Assembly: GCF_014203275.1 (NCBI RefSeq)
Contig: NZ_JACHIP010000002.1
Span: forward strand, 434,001 to 498,000
Direction of reading: 5' to 3'
DNA from: Granulicella aggregans
Lineage (GTDB): Bacteria; Acidobacteriota; Terriglobia; Terriglobales; Acidobacteriaceae
DNA: 64,000 bases
In this document: positions 1 to 8,207 of the stretch, piece after piece
Layout of the letters: every line of letters starts with the position of its first letter
Position numbering within the stretch: position 1 is the first letter of the stretch
Made by a program: the position numbers and the translations under genes
The notes under the pieces: model-generated
Database searches by the model: none
Seen by the model: only the letters and a program-made list of their open reading frames with translations
Told to the model about the DNA's origin: nothing

Positions 1-810
1 TGCGCGGCCGAGCCGGTTGAGCGCACCGAAGAACGGCACAGACTGCGGCAGGAAGTGGGGAACGTAAGTCGCCAGCACCGCCGCTCCGCAGAAGTACAGG
101 ATGAACCAGGGCCAGTGAATGCGCGTCTTGCTCTTGCGGATCGACGCGGTGGCGATGGCCAGCGGAACAATCCATAGAGCCCTCGCCAGCTTGACCGTCG
201 TGCCGACTGCAAGCGCCGTTGGCCCGTACTTCGCTCCCGCCCCCACAACCGAGCTTGTGTCGTGGATCGCCAGCGCCGCCCACAGTCCGAACTGCGTCTG
301 CGACAGATGCAAGGCCCAGCCAATCGCCGGGAAGGTGAGCAGAGCGACTGAGTTGAGCACGAAGACCGTGCCCAGAGAGACTGCCATCTCTTCCTCATTG
401 GCTTCGAGCACCGGGCCGATGGCGGCAATCGCGCTTCCTCCGCAGATCGCCGTTCCGAAGGCAATCAAGAGCGACTGCGTCTGCTGGACCTTCAGCAGTT
501 TGCCCAGCGCGACGCCCAGGCTAAGCGCGAAGGTGATGCTGATCGCCGTGTAGATAAATCCGGACTTGCCCGCGTGGACGACCTCCTGCAGGTTCATCCC
601 GAAGCCCAGGCAGACGACCGCTGCCTGTAGCAGGAACTTCGAAAGATTGCGGCTTTCGACGTGGAAGTGATGGATGGTGGTCAGCCCGAAGATCAGGCCG
701 CCCGCAAGCGCGATCGGGGGTGAGATAAGCCCGCTGGCCGAGAGAATAATGCCGATATAGAAGAGATTGCGAATCATGTCAGCTACAAGAAGACGCCCGT
801 GGAGTTGCAT
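1..810 (-). CDS. YeiH/UPF0324-family putative sulfate exporter, partial (C-terminus cut by window edge)
   Basis: I translated the minus strand from the ATG at 810 (MQLHGRLLVADMIRNL); an in-frame ATG at 777 is an alternative, and neither has a clear Shine-Dalgarno. The reading frame stays open to base 1. It encodes a multi-pass membrane protein with the YeiH-family hallmarks: a CLGFGMNL segment after the first helices, TAICGGSAIAA, and AIHDTSSVVGAG. The family (Cons_hypoth698) is annotated as putative sulfate or anion exporters, but the substrate is not well established. The gene lies just downstream of a LysR-type gene on the same strand, recalling the enterobacterial yeiE/yeiH pairing. About 270 codons are visible; the last helices are missing. 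Confidence 0.8.
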   Translation of the reverse strand, partial: MQLHGRLLVADMIRNLFYIGIILSASGLISPPIALAGGLIFGLTTIHHFHVESRNLSKFLLQAAVVCLGFGMNLQEVVHAGKSGFIYTAISITFALSLGVALGKLLKVQQTQSLLIAFGTAICGGSAIAAIGPVLEANEEEMAVSLGTVFVLNSVALLTFPAIGWALHLSQTQFGLWAALAIHDTSSVVGAGAKYGPTALAVGTTVKLARALWIVPLAIATASIRKSKTRIHWPWFILYFCGAAVLATYVPHFLPQSVPFFGALNRLGRA

Positions 811-866
811 TGTCGAGACGATTGTTACGATGGGTCATAAGCATTTCTTATAACCTTGCACAAGCC

Positions 867-1766
867 TCAACTTCGGAGATCGAAGGCTGCGAAGCGTCGG
901 AAGGCCGCTGCCGCTCCAACGGGCTCTTGACCGGCACGATAGATCAGGCTGAAGTCACGCTCGATGGCAACGCCCTGAAGGTTGACGATACGAACCGTAC
1001 CAAGCCGAAGCTCTTTCCCGATAGCGCTCTCGGAGACGAACCCCACGCCAAGTCCCGCTTCCACGCCACTCAAAATCGCTTCCGTCGAGTCAAGCTCCAT
1101 CCCGGCATGAAGCGAATTGACGGCGACACCGGCATGTTTCAGCGCGCGCTCCACAACGCGACGAGAGCCCGAGCCGCGCTCCCGCATCAGCAACGGCAGG
1201 CGTGTGAGTTCTTCGATGGAGATGGCCGCCTGGGTCTCTGTTGACCGTCCTTTGCCGCCCGCAATCAAGACCATGCGATCGCGCATCAGCGGTTCTACCC
1301 GAAGTCCTCGCCGCATGGCCGGACCTTCGATCAGGCCAAGCGCTACGCCTTCCGCAACGACTGCCTCGACGATCTCCTCGGTGTTTCCGCTTAACACCGA
1401 AAGCTGCACCTGCGGGTGTTGCCGGTGGAAGGCTCCAAGCACTCGGGGCAGGATGTACTGCGCTATCGTGGTCGAAGCTCCAACACGAAGCTGCCCGCTG
1501 ACCATGTGATTCAACGCTCCCAGCGCGGTCTTCGCCTCTTCAACCAGAGCCGCGGCAGAGAGCGCGTACCCATGCAGAACCCGGCCCGCAGCGGTGACGG
1601 CAATCTGGTTGCCGTCGCGCTCAAACAGCCTCGCTCCGCACTCCTCTTCGAGCGCGCGAATCTGCTGACTCACCGCAGGCTGGCTGAGATGAAGCGCCTC
1701 AGCGGCCTTGCGAAAGCTCATCTGCTCGACCACTTCGCGAAAGACCCTGAGGCGGTGATTTTCCAT
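867..1766 (-). CDS. LysR-family transcriptional regulator
   Basis: This is a 299-residue protein. The N-terminal winged HTH (MENHRLRVFREVVEQMSF, then KAAEALHLSQPAVSQQIRALEEE) is a textbook LysR HTH, followed by a periplasmic-binding-like effector domain from about residue 90. The frame can be extended upstream to 1943, but the LysR domain starts exactly at the ATG at 1766, so I chose that start. The downstream neighbour on the same strand is a YeiH-like exporter, so this may be a YeiE/CysB-type regulator of it; that is inference from context. Direct repeats immediately upstream may be its own binding sites. Confidence 0.9.
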   Translation of the reverse strand: MENHRLRVFREVVEQMSFRKAAEALHLSQPAVSQQIRALEEECGARLFERDGNQIAVTAAGRVLHGYALSAAALVEEAKTALGALNHMVSGQLRVGASTTIAQYILPRVLGAFHRQHPQVQLSVLSGNTEEIVEAVVAEGVALGLIEGPAMRRGLRVEPLMRDRMVLIAGGKGRSTETQAAISIEELTRLPLLMRERGSGSRRVVERALKHAGVAVNSLHAGMELDSTEAILSGVEAGLGVGFVSESAIGKELRLGTVRIVNLQGVAIERDFSLIYRAGQEPVGAAAAFRRFAAFDLRS

Positions 1767-1770
1767 GCTG

Positions 1771-1800
1771 TTGACCCTAGTCGAGTAGATTGACCTAGTC
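1771..1800. promoter_or_regulatory. Direct repeat upstream of the LysR gene, candidate operator
   Basis: TTGACCCTAGTC (1771-1782) and TTGACCTAGTC (1790-1800) are near-identical direct copies about 19 bp apart, lying between the LysR start codon and divergent murJ. Position and spacing suit an autoregulatory LysR site. Function is inferred. Confidence 0.35.
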
Positions 1801-1864
1801 TCGCAGATTTCACCGACCCCGCCCGATAGAATGGAGGTTTGCAGCCAGTTGGGAGAGATTGAGT

Positions 1865-3451
1865 TTGGCATTGGTGAAGAATCCGGGTGCGGAAAAGCCG
1901 GGCAGGTTTGCCTGGCTGCGCATGTCGCAGACCCAGACCGCATTCTCTGCGACGCTGATCACGATGGCGTCAACCCTGCTATCCGGTCTTCTCGGCCTCG
2001 TCCGCACGGCGTATATCAACCGTACATTCGGGGCCGGCCCGGCGACCGACGCCTACAACGCAGCGTTCCAACTACCGGACATGCTGAGCTACTTCCTGGT
2101 CGGCGGCGTAGCCTCCATCTCGTTGATCACCATCCTCAACCGCTATCGGCAAAAAGGCGACGAGGCGGGTGCCGACCATGCCCTGCTCATCGTGCTCAAC
2201 GGCGTCGCCGCGATATTGGGCGCAGCCATCCTCGCGGCGGAGATCTTCGCTCCGCTCTACACTCGCCTGGCCTTCCATGACTTCTCCCCGGAGAGCGCCG
2301 CGCTCTGCACTCGCCTCACCCGGATCATCCTTCCCGCGCAGCTCTTCTTCTTTGCGGGCGGTGTTCTGGGTTCGCGCCTGCTCGTGCGGAAAATCTTTCT
2401 CTACCAGGCCTTCGGGCCGCTGGTCTATAACCTTGGCATCATCCTTGGCGGCGTCCTCCTCTCGCGTTCCGTTGGCGTCGATTCGCTCGCTTATGGCGTT
2501 GTCGCGGGCATGGTGCTCGGTCCGGCAGGGTTTGCCGCGTTCGGAGCGTATCGTAACGGGTGGCGTTACAAATTTATTCTGGACCTTCGCCATCCCGTCT
2601 TCCGCGAATGGTTGAAACTGAGTGTCCCACTCATGGTGGGGGTCTCGTTGACCTACGCCGACAAGTGGATCGTCAACTACTATGCGGCATCGGTGCCGGG
2701 CAGCATCTCGAAGCTTAGCGTGGCCAAGAGCCTCTTCAACGCCCCGATGACTCTCCTTGGCTCCGCGGCCGGAGCCGCTTCCCTTCCCTTCTTCGCTTCA
2801 CTCTTCGCGCAAGGCCGTTCGTGGGACTTCGCCAGCGCCGTCAATCGCTCGGTCTCGCGCGTCGTCGCGACGTCCCTCCTGGCGGGTGCGTGGATGATGG
2901 CACTCTCGATGCCCCTCATCGACCTCTTCCGCGGCGGCCGCTTCAGCCCCGCAGATGCCGCCGAGACCTCAGGCTATTTCACGATCTTTGCCATCTCTAT
3001 CGCAGTCTGGTCGGCACAGGCTATCTACTCCCGCAGCTTCTACGCGGCGGGAAACACGCTCACCCCAGCCGTCGCGGGTTGGGCAGTGACGCTCATCTCC
3101 ATCCCCATCTATGCCCTGCTCTTCCAGGGGATGGGTGTAGCCGGACTGGCCATCGCTTCAGACATCGGCATGGCCATCAGCGTGGTCACGCTGGCGATTC
3201 TTCTGCACCGATATCGCCTCGTTCACATTCAGGGGCTTGAGTACGCAGAGCTTGGAAAGGCCTTGCTGGCAAGCCTGCTCAGCTATGCCGGAGTTGCGGC
3301 CTGCCTGAGAGCGTTGAACCTGTCGCGAGGCCACCGTGCTGACTTTATTGCCATCGCTATTGGCACCATCGTCTGGGCTGTTATCAGCGGAGCAACGCTG
3401 CTTGCGACGAGGGCAAAACTTCCCGCGCAACTGCTTCGCAGAAAAAGTTAG
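1865..3451 (+). CDS. murJ: MurJ-type lipid II flippase (MviN family)
   Basis: The product is about 528 residues, with 13-14 predicted hydrophobic helices and the typical MurJ opening: TLLSGLLGLVRTAYINRTFGAGPATDAYNAAFQLPD, read here in short segments around residues 35-75. MurJ moves the peptidoglycan precursor lipid II across the inner membrane. Length matches the family. The start is uncertain: there is no ATG near the domain start. TTG at 1865 sits 7 nt after GGGAGAG (1851-1857), while GTG at 1874 and TTG at 1859 are alternatives. It overlaps the convergent carbonic anhydrase gene by 4 nt. The annotation as MurJ rather than another MOP-superfamily flippase rests on overall resemblance. Confidence 0.85.
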   Translation: MALVKNPGAEKPGRFAWLRMSQTQTAFSATLITMASTLLSGLLGLVRTAYINRTFGAGPATDAYNAAFQLPDMLSYFLVGGVASISLITILNRYRQKGDEAGADHALLIVLNGVAAILGAAILAAEIFAPLYTRLAFHDFSPESAALCTRLTRIILPAQLFFFAGGVLGSRLLVRKIFLYQAFGPLVYNLGIILGGVLLSRSVGVDSLAYGVVAGMVLGPAGFAAFGAYRNGWRYKFILDLRHPVFREWLKLSVPLMVGVSLTYADKWIVNYYAASVPGSISKLSVAKSLFNAPMTLLGSAAGAASLPFFASLFAQGRSWDFASAVNRSVSRVVATSLLAGAWMMALSMPLIDLFRGGRFSPADAAETSGYFTIFAISIAVWSAQAIYSRSFYAAGNTLTPAVAGWAVTLISIPIYALLFQGMGVAGLAIASDIGMAISVVTLAILLHRYRLVHIQGLEYAELGKALLASLLSYAGVAACLRALNLSRGHRADFIAIAIGTIVWAVISGATLLATRAKLPAQLLRRKS

Positions 3452-4098
3452 ACCAGCGGCGTCGCGTCGGCGAAGGTCTCAGCGGTAAGCGGCACAAACT
3501 GTTGGATACGCGCGTCGTAGTTGTCCACGCGGCCTGTTCCAATGTCGTATACCCAGCCGTGAACGCGAAGCTGCTTGTTGTGAATCGCGTCCGCTACCGA
3601 GGGATGGGTTAGTAAATTATCCAGTTGGGTGAGGACGTTCTCTCTCACCAGCGCGTCAAGTCGAACTTCAAGGGGAGCGTCCGGAACCTCGGCATCAACC
3701 GCGCGCAAGGCGGCATCCGAGTAGCGGAGCCATCGCGCTACTGCGGGGAGCTTCGTAAGATTCTGGGCACCGTTCAGGATCGCCGTCATCGCGCCGCAGC
3801 CTGAGTGACCGCAGATGACGATGTCGGGTATGCCCAGCACGGCGACTGCATACTCAATGCTGGCCGTAACGCCGCCGGGTTCGGTAGAGCTTGGAGGGAC
3901 GATGTTTCCCGCGTTCCGCACGACGAAGAGCGATCCGGGGTCCTGCGCGGTAAAGATCTCGGGGACAACGCGAGAGTCAGCGCAGCCGATGAACATAGCC
4001 TGCGGCGACTGCGCGATCGCCAGTTCGCGATAGAGCGCCTCGCTGTTGGGCCGAACCTCACGCTGAAAGCGCAGGACGCCGTCGATGATGTGTTCCAT
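3448..4098 (-). CDS. Beta-class carbonic anhydrase
   Basis: This 216-residue protein has the complete beta-CA zinc site: Cys39, Asp41 and Arg43 in GCADSR, then His98 and Cys101 in GHSGCGAM. It interconverts CO2 and bicarbonate in the cytoplasm. The start ATG at 4098 gives the normal N-terminus (MEHIIDGVLRFQREV). Its end overlaps the murJ stop by 4 nt in convergent orientation. It lies downstream of iscX on the same strand but nothing ties it functionally to the ISC genes. Confidence 0.93.
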   Translation of the reverse strand: MEHIIDGVLRFQREVRPNSEALYRELAIAQSPQAMFIGCADSRVVPEIFTAQDPGSLFVVRNAGNIVPPSSTEPGGVTASIEYAVAVLGIPDIVICGHSGCGAMTAILNGAQNLTKLPAVARWLRYSDAALRAVDAEVPDAPLEVRLDALVRENVLTQLDNLLTHPSVADAIHNKQLRVHGWVYDIGTGRVDNYDARIQQFVPLTAETFADATPLV

Positions 4099-4150
4099 GC
4101 GGATAACTTACCCTATTCATGCGACTGCTGGTTTAAGGGTCGTCCATCGC

Positions 4151-4366
4151 CTACTTGGCGTCTTCGTACTCTTCGTGCCAGGCCGTCTGGATGGCCTCGA
4201 GGATACCTTCGTTCGACTTCGCGGGGTCGCCCGCAAAGCCCGGAAGTTCGGTCACATAGCGGTGAAGATCGGTGAAGCGGACAGTGTAGGGATCGAGTTC
4301 GGGAAACTTCTCTTGAAGCTGGATACCGATTTCTAGGACATCGGTCCATGTAATTTCGCGGGGCAT
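4151..4366 (-). CDS. iscX: Fe-S cluster assembly protein IscX
   Basis: This 71-residue protein matches IscX (YfhJ): WTDVLEIG near the start, then the family core LDPYTVRFTDLHRYV and SNEGILEAIQTAW. IscX is a small acidic protein that binds IscS and modulates iron delivery and cysteine desulfurase activity during cluster assembly. The start at 4366 is preceded by AGGAGAG at a good distance, and longer upstream readings have no homology. It is the last gene of the ISC operon, 26 nt after fdx. Confidence 0.93.
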   Translation of the reverse strand: MPREITWTDVLEIGIQLQEKFPELDPYTVRFTDLHRYVTELPGFAGDPAKSNEGILEAIQTAWHEEYEDAK

Positions 4367-4392
4367 CGTTCTCTCCTGTGAGGTGGCTAAAG

Positions 4393-4827
4393 CTATGCCG
4401 ACGGGGTGGAGGGTTTGCCCTCCTGCACGTAGTTGCGGTTCCACTTGGGAATCTCGACGACGTAAGTGCCAGGCTTTTCGATGACTGCCTGGCAGCCGAG
4501 GCGGCTGTTCAGTTGAATGTCCGCGGCCGTCTCCATGCGGTCGAGCTCCAGGTCTTCGGCTTCGCTGACGCCGCCGGCACCTTGCTTTACCCAGATATGG
4601 CAGGTCGTGCAGGCGCAGGCTCCGCCACAGGCGTGGTCGAGGAAGATGTCATAGTTCTCGGCAACATCGAGGAAGGACATCGGCAGGCCGTGGCCGTCGT
4701 ACTCGAGAGAGCCAAAGGGGAATTCAACGGTCTTGCCTTCAGGCAGAAAGGTGACGCGCACCATGTCTTCGGCGGCGGGAGTGGCTAGATCTTCGGAACT
4801 CAGATAGTGAACTTCGGTTAAGGACAT
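4393..4827 (-). CDS. fdx: ISC-type [2Fe-2S] ferredoxin
   Basis: This 144-residue protein carries the ISC ferredoxin ligand pattern: Cys67, Cys73 and Cys76 in HACGGACACTTCHIW, plus Cys112 in RLGCQ. The 36-residue gap between third and fourth ligands equals that of E. coli Fdx. It supplies electrons for cluster assembly on IscU. The N-terminal extension of about 20 residues is longer than in E. coli. It sits between hscA (across the TetR insertion) and iscX, as in proteobacterial isc operons. Confidence 0.93.
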   Translation of the reverse strand: MSLTEVHYLSSEDLATPAAEDMVRVTFLPEGKTVEFPFGSLEYDGHGLPMSFLDVAENYDIFLDHACGGACACTTCHIWVKQGAGGVSEAEDLELDRMETAADIQLNSRLGCQAVIEKPGTYVVEIPKWNRNYVQEGKPSTPSA

Positions 4828-4923
4828 GTCCTAATCAGTTTAGTTCAGATGAGGCTCTGCCCGGAGGCTGAAGCCCATCTCCGCTGCAAGTTGACGCGTG
4901 AACGGCGGCATCCTATGGTTTGT

Positions 4924-4943
4924 TTGAACCTGTTCAACAGGTT
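4924..4943. promoter_or_regulatory. Overlapping palindromes, candidate TetR operator
   Basis: AACCTGTT (4927-4934) and AACAGGTT (4936-4943) form a perfect inverted repeat around a single C. TTGAAC (4924-4929) and GTTCAA (4932-4937) form a second, overlapping one. Such a site directly before a TetR gene is typical of autorepression. It also argues that translation starts downstream of it. Confidence 0.55.
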
Positions 4944-5624
4944 GTGGGGTCCGAGTTGGAAGAGAAGAAGCTGAAGAAGTCGGAAGAGACGCGCATCCGG
5001 ATCCTCGAGGCCGCTCTCTCGGTCTTTTGCGCGCGCGGGTTCGAGAAGGCTACTATGCGCGAGATTGCGACCGAAGCGGGCGTCGCAGTGGGAGCTGCCT
5101 ATTACTACTTCGACTCGAAGGACGCGCTGGTGATGGCGTTCTACGAGCGTTCACACCGCGAGATGCAGGTGGAGATCGGCGCGGAACTGGACCACGCGAA
5201 GACGCTCGAGGCCCGTCTGCGCGTCATTCTCTCAAAGAAGTTCGCCTACTTCGAGCCAAACCGAAGCCTGCTCAGCGCACTGACCGCGCACACCGACCCA
5301 CAGCATCCTTTGTCGCCTTTCTCGCAGGAGACGGCGATCATTCGGGATGAAGACGTCGCCACCTTCGAGCGCGCCGCGCATGAGAGTGGAGTGAAACTGC
5401 CGCCGAGCTTATCGCCCTACCTAGGCCGGCTGCTGTGGATGTACCAGATGGGGCTCATCCTCTTCTGGGTCTATGATCGCAGCCCTGAACAGAAGAAGAC
5501 CATGGCGCTCTACGAGAAGACGCTGAAGATGCTGCTGGTGGCGTTGAAGATTGCCGGCGTTCCTCTCTTCCGGCCACTGCACAAGTTGGCGGGAGAGCTA
5601 TTGGCGATTGTCTACGAAGATTGA
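4944..5624 (+). CDS. TetR/AcrR-family transcriptional regulator
   Basis: About 226 residues. The N-terminal TetR HTH is clear (RIRILEAALSVFCARGFEKA, then IATEAGVAVGAAYYYF), and the rest is a helical ligand-binding domain. The frame is open from TTG 4920, but bases 4924-4943 form a palindromic operator, so a start at GTG 4944 or at TTG 4956 (preceded by GGGG) is more likely. It stands alone on the plus strand between fdx and hscA, separating two parts of the ISC operon. Its target is unknown; self-repression is likely from the adjacent palindrome. Confidence 0.85.
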   Translation: MGSELEEKKLKKSEETRIRILEAALSVFCARGFEKATMREIATEAGVAVGAAYYYFDSKDALVMAFYERSHREMQVEIGAELDHAKTLEARLRVILSKKFAYFEPNRSLLSALTAHTDPQHPLSPFSQETAIIRDEDVATFERAAHESGVKLPPSLSPYLGRLLWMYQMGLILFWVYDRSPEQKKTMALYEKTLKMLLVALKIAGVPLFRPLHKLAGELLAIVYED

Positions 5625-5633
5625 GCCTTCTAG

Positions 5634-5670
5634 GTCCCACCCATCGCGGTGAACGTGCGATGGATGGGGC
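5634..5670. repeat. REP-like palindrome, copy A
   Basis: The arm GTCCCACCCATCGC (5634-5647) pairs with GCGATGGATGGGGC (5657-5670) over a 9-nt loop, with one mismatch. It lies between the convergent TetR and hscA stops, where it could act as a two-way terminator. A related inverted copy is at 36828-36871. Confidence 0.55.
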
Positions 5671-5686
5671 ACCCGTACCTCAGTGG

Positions 5687-7642
5687 CTATTTGATATCGG
5701 CCTTGGCAAACGGATGCGGCGCAGTCGGGCCTTCGCCCATGTCTTCTCCGGCCGACGTCATCGTCTTGCCCTTCATCGCGCCCGAGACCGCCGAGTCCAT
5801 CATCAGTTCGGCGAAGCGGCGGGTAGCCTTGTCCAACCGCTCGATGCCGGAGCGGATGGTTTTGTATTGGCCCCCGAGGACAGACGCCTTGAGCTCATCG
5901 ACGGCAATCTTAATGGTCGCGATCTCATCGGAGCTAAGTTGCTGCCAGGCATCGTGCGAACGCCCCTTATCGACGGCTGTCAGGATGGTCTCTGCTTCGT
6001 TCTTTGCCTCGATCACCTGCCGCTCCTCGATGTCCTGCTCGGCGTTGTCGAACGAGGCAAGGATCATGTCTTCCACCTGCTCGTCGGTGAGGCCGTAGGT
6101 GGGCTTCACCTCGATCTCCGCCTGCTGGCCGCTGCGCTGTTCTCGCGCGCTGACATGCAGAATGCCGTTTGCATCGATGAGAAACTTCACCTCGATGCGC
6201 GGCAGTCCGGCCATCATCGGCGGAATGCCTTTGAGGTCAAAGCGCGCCAGTGAACGGCAGTCTTTGGCGAGCTCTCGCTCACCCTGGAGCACATGAATCG
6301 CGACGTTGGTCTGACCGTCCACGCCGGTGGTGTAGTGTTCGGTGGCACTCGCCGGGATGGTCGAGTTGCGCTGGATGATCTTCGAGACCACGCCACCGAG
6401 CGCCTCGATGCCAAGCGATAACGGTGTCACATCGAGCAGCAAAAGGTCTGCGGTCGCCGCCGACGAACTGCCGGAGAGTATCTGCGCCTGAACGGCAGCG
6501 CCGAGCGCGACGACTTCGTCGGGATTGAGATCGGTGTGCGGCTTCTTACCCCGCGGGGTGAGTTGGAAAAGGTCATCTACCAGCGCGCGAACAGCAGGAA
6601 TTCGCGTCGATCCGCCGACCAGCACGACCTCATCGATCTGGTCAGGCGTCAGGCCTGAGTCCTTCAGAGCCTGCTTGCAAGGCGCGGCGGTACGAGCGAT
6701 GACCTGCGCGGTGAGCTGCTCGAACTGAGCCCGGGTGATCTCGCGGGTGTAGGACTTGCCATTGGGAAGACTCACGTTGAGCCGTGCCGAGTCTTCAGTG
6801 GAGAGCCTGATCTTCGCCTCAATCACCGCCTTGCGAATCTCCTGGATGGTCTCGCCGCTGTGCAGCGTGTCGGGAGTCAGAGCGAGATCGGCGTCGCCTG
6901 CGATGTCATCGAGCGCGATGGCGATCAGCAGGTTGTCGATGTCGTCGCCGCCCAGGTGGGTGTCGCCGTTGGTGGCGATGACCTCGAAGATGCCCTCGTG
7001 AAGCTTGAGGATGGAGACGTCGAAGGTTCCGCCGCCGAAGTCGTAGACGGCGATGAGGCCGTCCTTCTGCTTATCGAGCCCGTAAGCAAGCGCCGCAGCG
7101 GTGGGCTCGTTGACGAGGCGGAGGACCTCGAGACCGGCGATACGGCCAGCATCCTTCGTCGCCTGGCGCTGTGCGTCGTTGAAGTACGCAGGGACGGTGA
7201 TGACCGCCTTGGTCACCGGTGCACCGAAGAAGCGCTCAGCGTTCTTCTTGAGCTGCAGCAGGACGTAGGCGGAGATCTCTGGCGGCGTAAGCGAGAGGCC
7301 GCCAACGTTGAGCTTAAGGACTTCGCCCGGCTTCAGACCTTCGGCGAGCTTGAAGGGGAAGAGCTTGAGCTCTTCTTCGATGTCGGCGAGGTCGCGGCCC
7401 ATCAAACGCTTGGCGGAGTAGACGGCGCTCGACGAGTCCGTAAGCAGCGTCGCGCGCGCCGCGTTACCAACAAGGAAGCCCTCGGCGGTCTGGTCGTTGA
7501 AGGCTACGACGGAGGGAACGAGCCGGTCGCCATCTTCTCCCGGGATGACCACGGGAGAGTCGCCCTGCATGAACGCAACGAGCGAGTTGGTGGTGCCGAG
7601 GTCTATGCCGACTACGCGGCCTGCTTGTGTTTCTTCTGCCAT
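5687..7642 (-). CDS. hscA: Fe-S assembly chaperone HscA (Hsp70 family)
   Basis: This 651-residue DnaK-like protein has the ATPase phosphate loop VVGIDLGTTNSLVA at residues 9-22, the VPAYFNDAQRQATKDAG segment, and the substrate-domain entry DVTPLSLGIE. It lacks the disordered EEVD-like tail of DnaK. HscA with HscB uses ATP to help transfer clusters from IscU. The IscU recognition motif LPPVK is present in the IscU of this operon. AAGGAAC precedes the ATG at 7642. It is separated from hscB by an opposite-strand VOC gene and from fdx by a TetR gene, so co-transcription with both flanks would require reading through these antisense genes. Confidence 0.93.
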   Translation of the reverse strand: MAEETQAGRVVGIDLGTTNSLVAFMQGDSPVVIPGEDGDRLVPSVVAFNDQTAEGFLVGNAARATLLTDSSSAVYSAKRLMGRDLADIEEELKLFPFKLAEGLKPGEVLKLNVGGLSLTPPEISAYVLLQLKKNAERFFGAPVTKAVITVPAYFNDAQRQATKDAGRIAGLEVLRLVNEPTAAALAYGLDKQKDGLIAVYDFGGGTFDVSILKLHEGIFEVIATNGDTHLGGDDIDNLLIAIALDDIAGDADLALTPDTLHSGETIQEIRKAVIEAKIRLSTEDSARLNVSLPNGKSYTREITRAQFEQLTAQVIARTAAPCKQALKDSGLTPDQIDEVVLVGGSTRIPAVRALVDDLFQLTPRGKKPHTDLNPDEVVALGAAVQAQILSGSSSAATADLLLLDVTPLSLGIEALGGVVSKIIQRNSTIPASATEHYTTGVDGQTNVAIHVLQGERELAKDCRSLARFDLKGIPPMMAGLPRIEVKFLIDANGILHVSAREQRSGQQAEIEVKPTYGLTDEQVEDMILASFDNAEQDIEERQVIEAKNEAETILTAVDKGRSHDAWQQLSSDEIATIKIAVDELKASVLGGQYKTIRSGIERLDKATRRFAELMMDSAVSGAMKGKTMTSAGEDMGEGPTAPHPFAKADIK

Positions 7643-7763
7643 GGTTCTGAAGTTCCTTTTAACTTTCCGAGGCTTGCGCGCCGACGCTTCAGGCGCTACT
7701 TTGATTGTCGCATCGCATTGTCAGCCGGATGCGCTCGTTTATTGGATGTGAGAGGGGATCAGC

Positions 7764-8204
7764 ATGGCTCAGTTCGCGAAGGATTGTCGATCAACCGTGA
7801 TTCCAGCAATGCGCTACCGCGACTGCGTGGCCGCGATCGAGTGGCTGTGTACGGCGTTGGGATTTGAGAAACAGGCGGTGTACATGGGCGACGGAAATAC
7901 GGTCATGCACGCGCAACTTACCTTCGGGAACGGCATGATCATGCTGGGGTCGGTCCAGAACGCCGGCGAATACGGCAACCATATCGTCCAACCCGATGAG
8001 ATTGGCAAGAAGGAGACCCAGCATGCGTGCCTGATCGTAAGCGATGCGGACGCGATCTATGCGACCGCGAAGGCAGCCGGAGCGGAGATCGTGGGAGAGC
8101 TAAAGGAGATGGACTATGGCGGAAAGGCATTTTCGTGCCGCGACCCCGAAGGCCATCTGTGGAGCATCGGAACGTATGATCCGTGGGAGACGCCCGCAGG
8201 GTGA
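7764..8204 (+). CDS. VOC (glyoxalase/bleomycin-resistance fold) family protein
   Basis: This 146-residue single-domain protein looks like the PhnB/YycE-type VOC family: MRYRDCVAAIEWLCTALGF near the start, a central strand with LTFGNGMIMLG, and the C-terminal FSCRDPEGHLWSIGTYDPW. The His/Glu/asp pattern of the metal site is only partly conserved, so no reaction can be assigned. GAGAGGGG lies upstream of the ATG. It is inserted on the plus strand between hscA and hscB, and its stop lies 3 nt from the hscB stop. Confidence 0.85.
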   Translation: MAQFAKDCRSTVIPAMRYRDCVAAIEWLCTALGFEKQAVYMGDGNTVMHAQLTFGNGMIMLGSVQNAGEYGNHIVQPDEIGKKETQHACLIVSDADAIYATAKAAGAEIVGELKEMDYGGKAFSCRDPEGHLWSIGTYDPWETPAG

Positions 8205-8207
8205 CGT

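Noticed and set aside
6860..7867. A 335-codon plus-strand frame antisense to the hscA 5' half, running into the VOC gene region
   Set aside because: HscA is unambiguous on the minus strand and the VOC protein uses a different frame with its own start and ribosome site.
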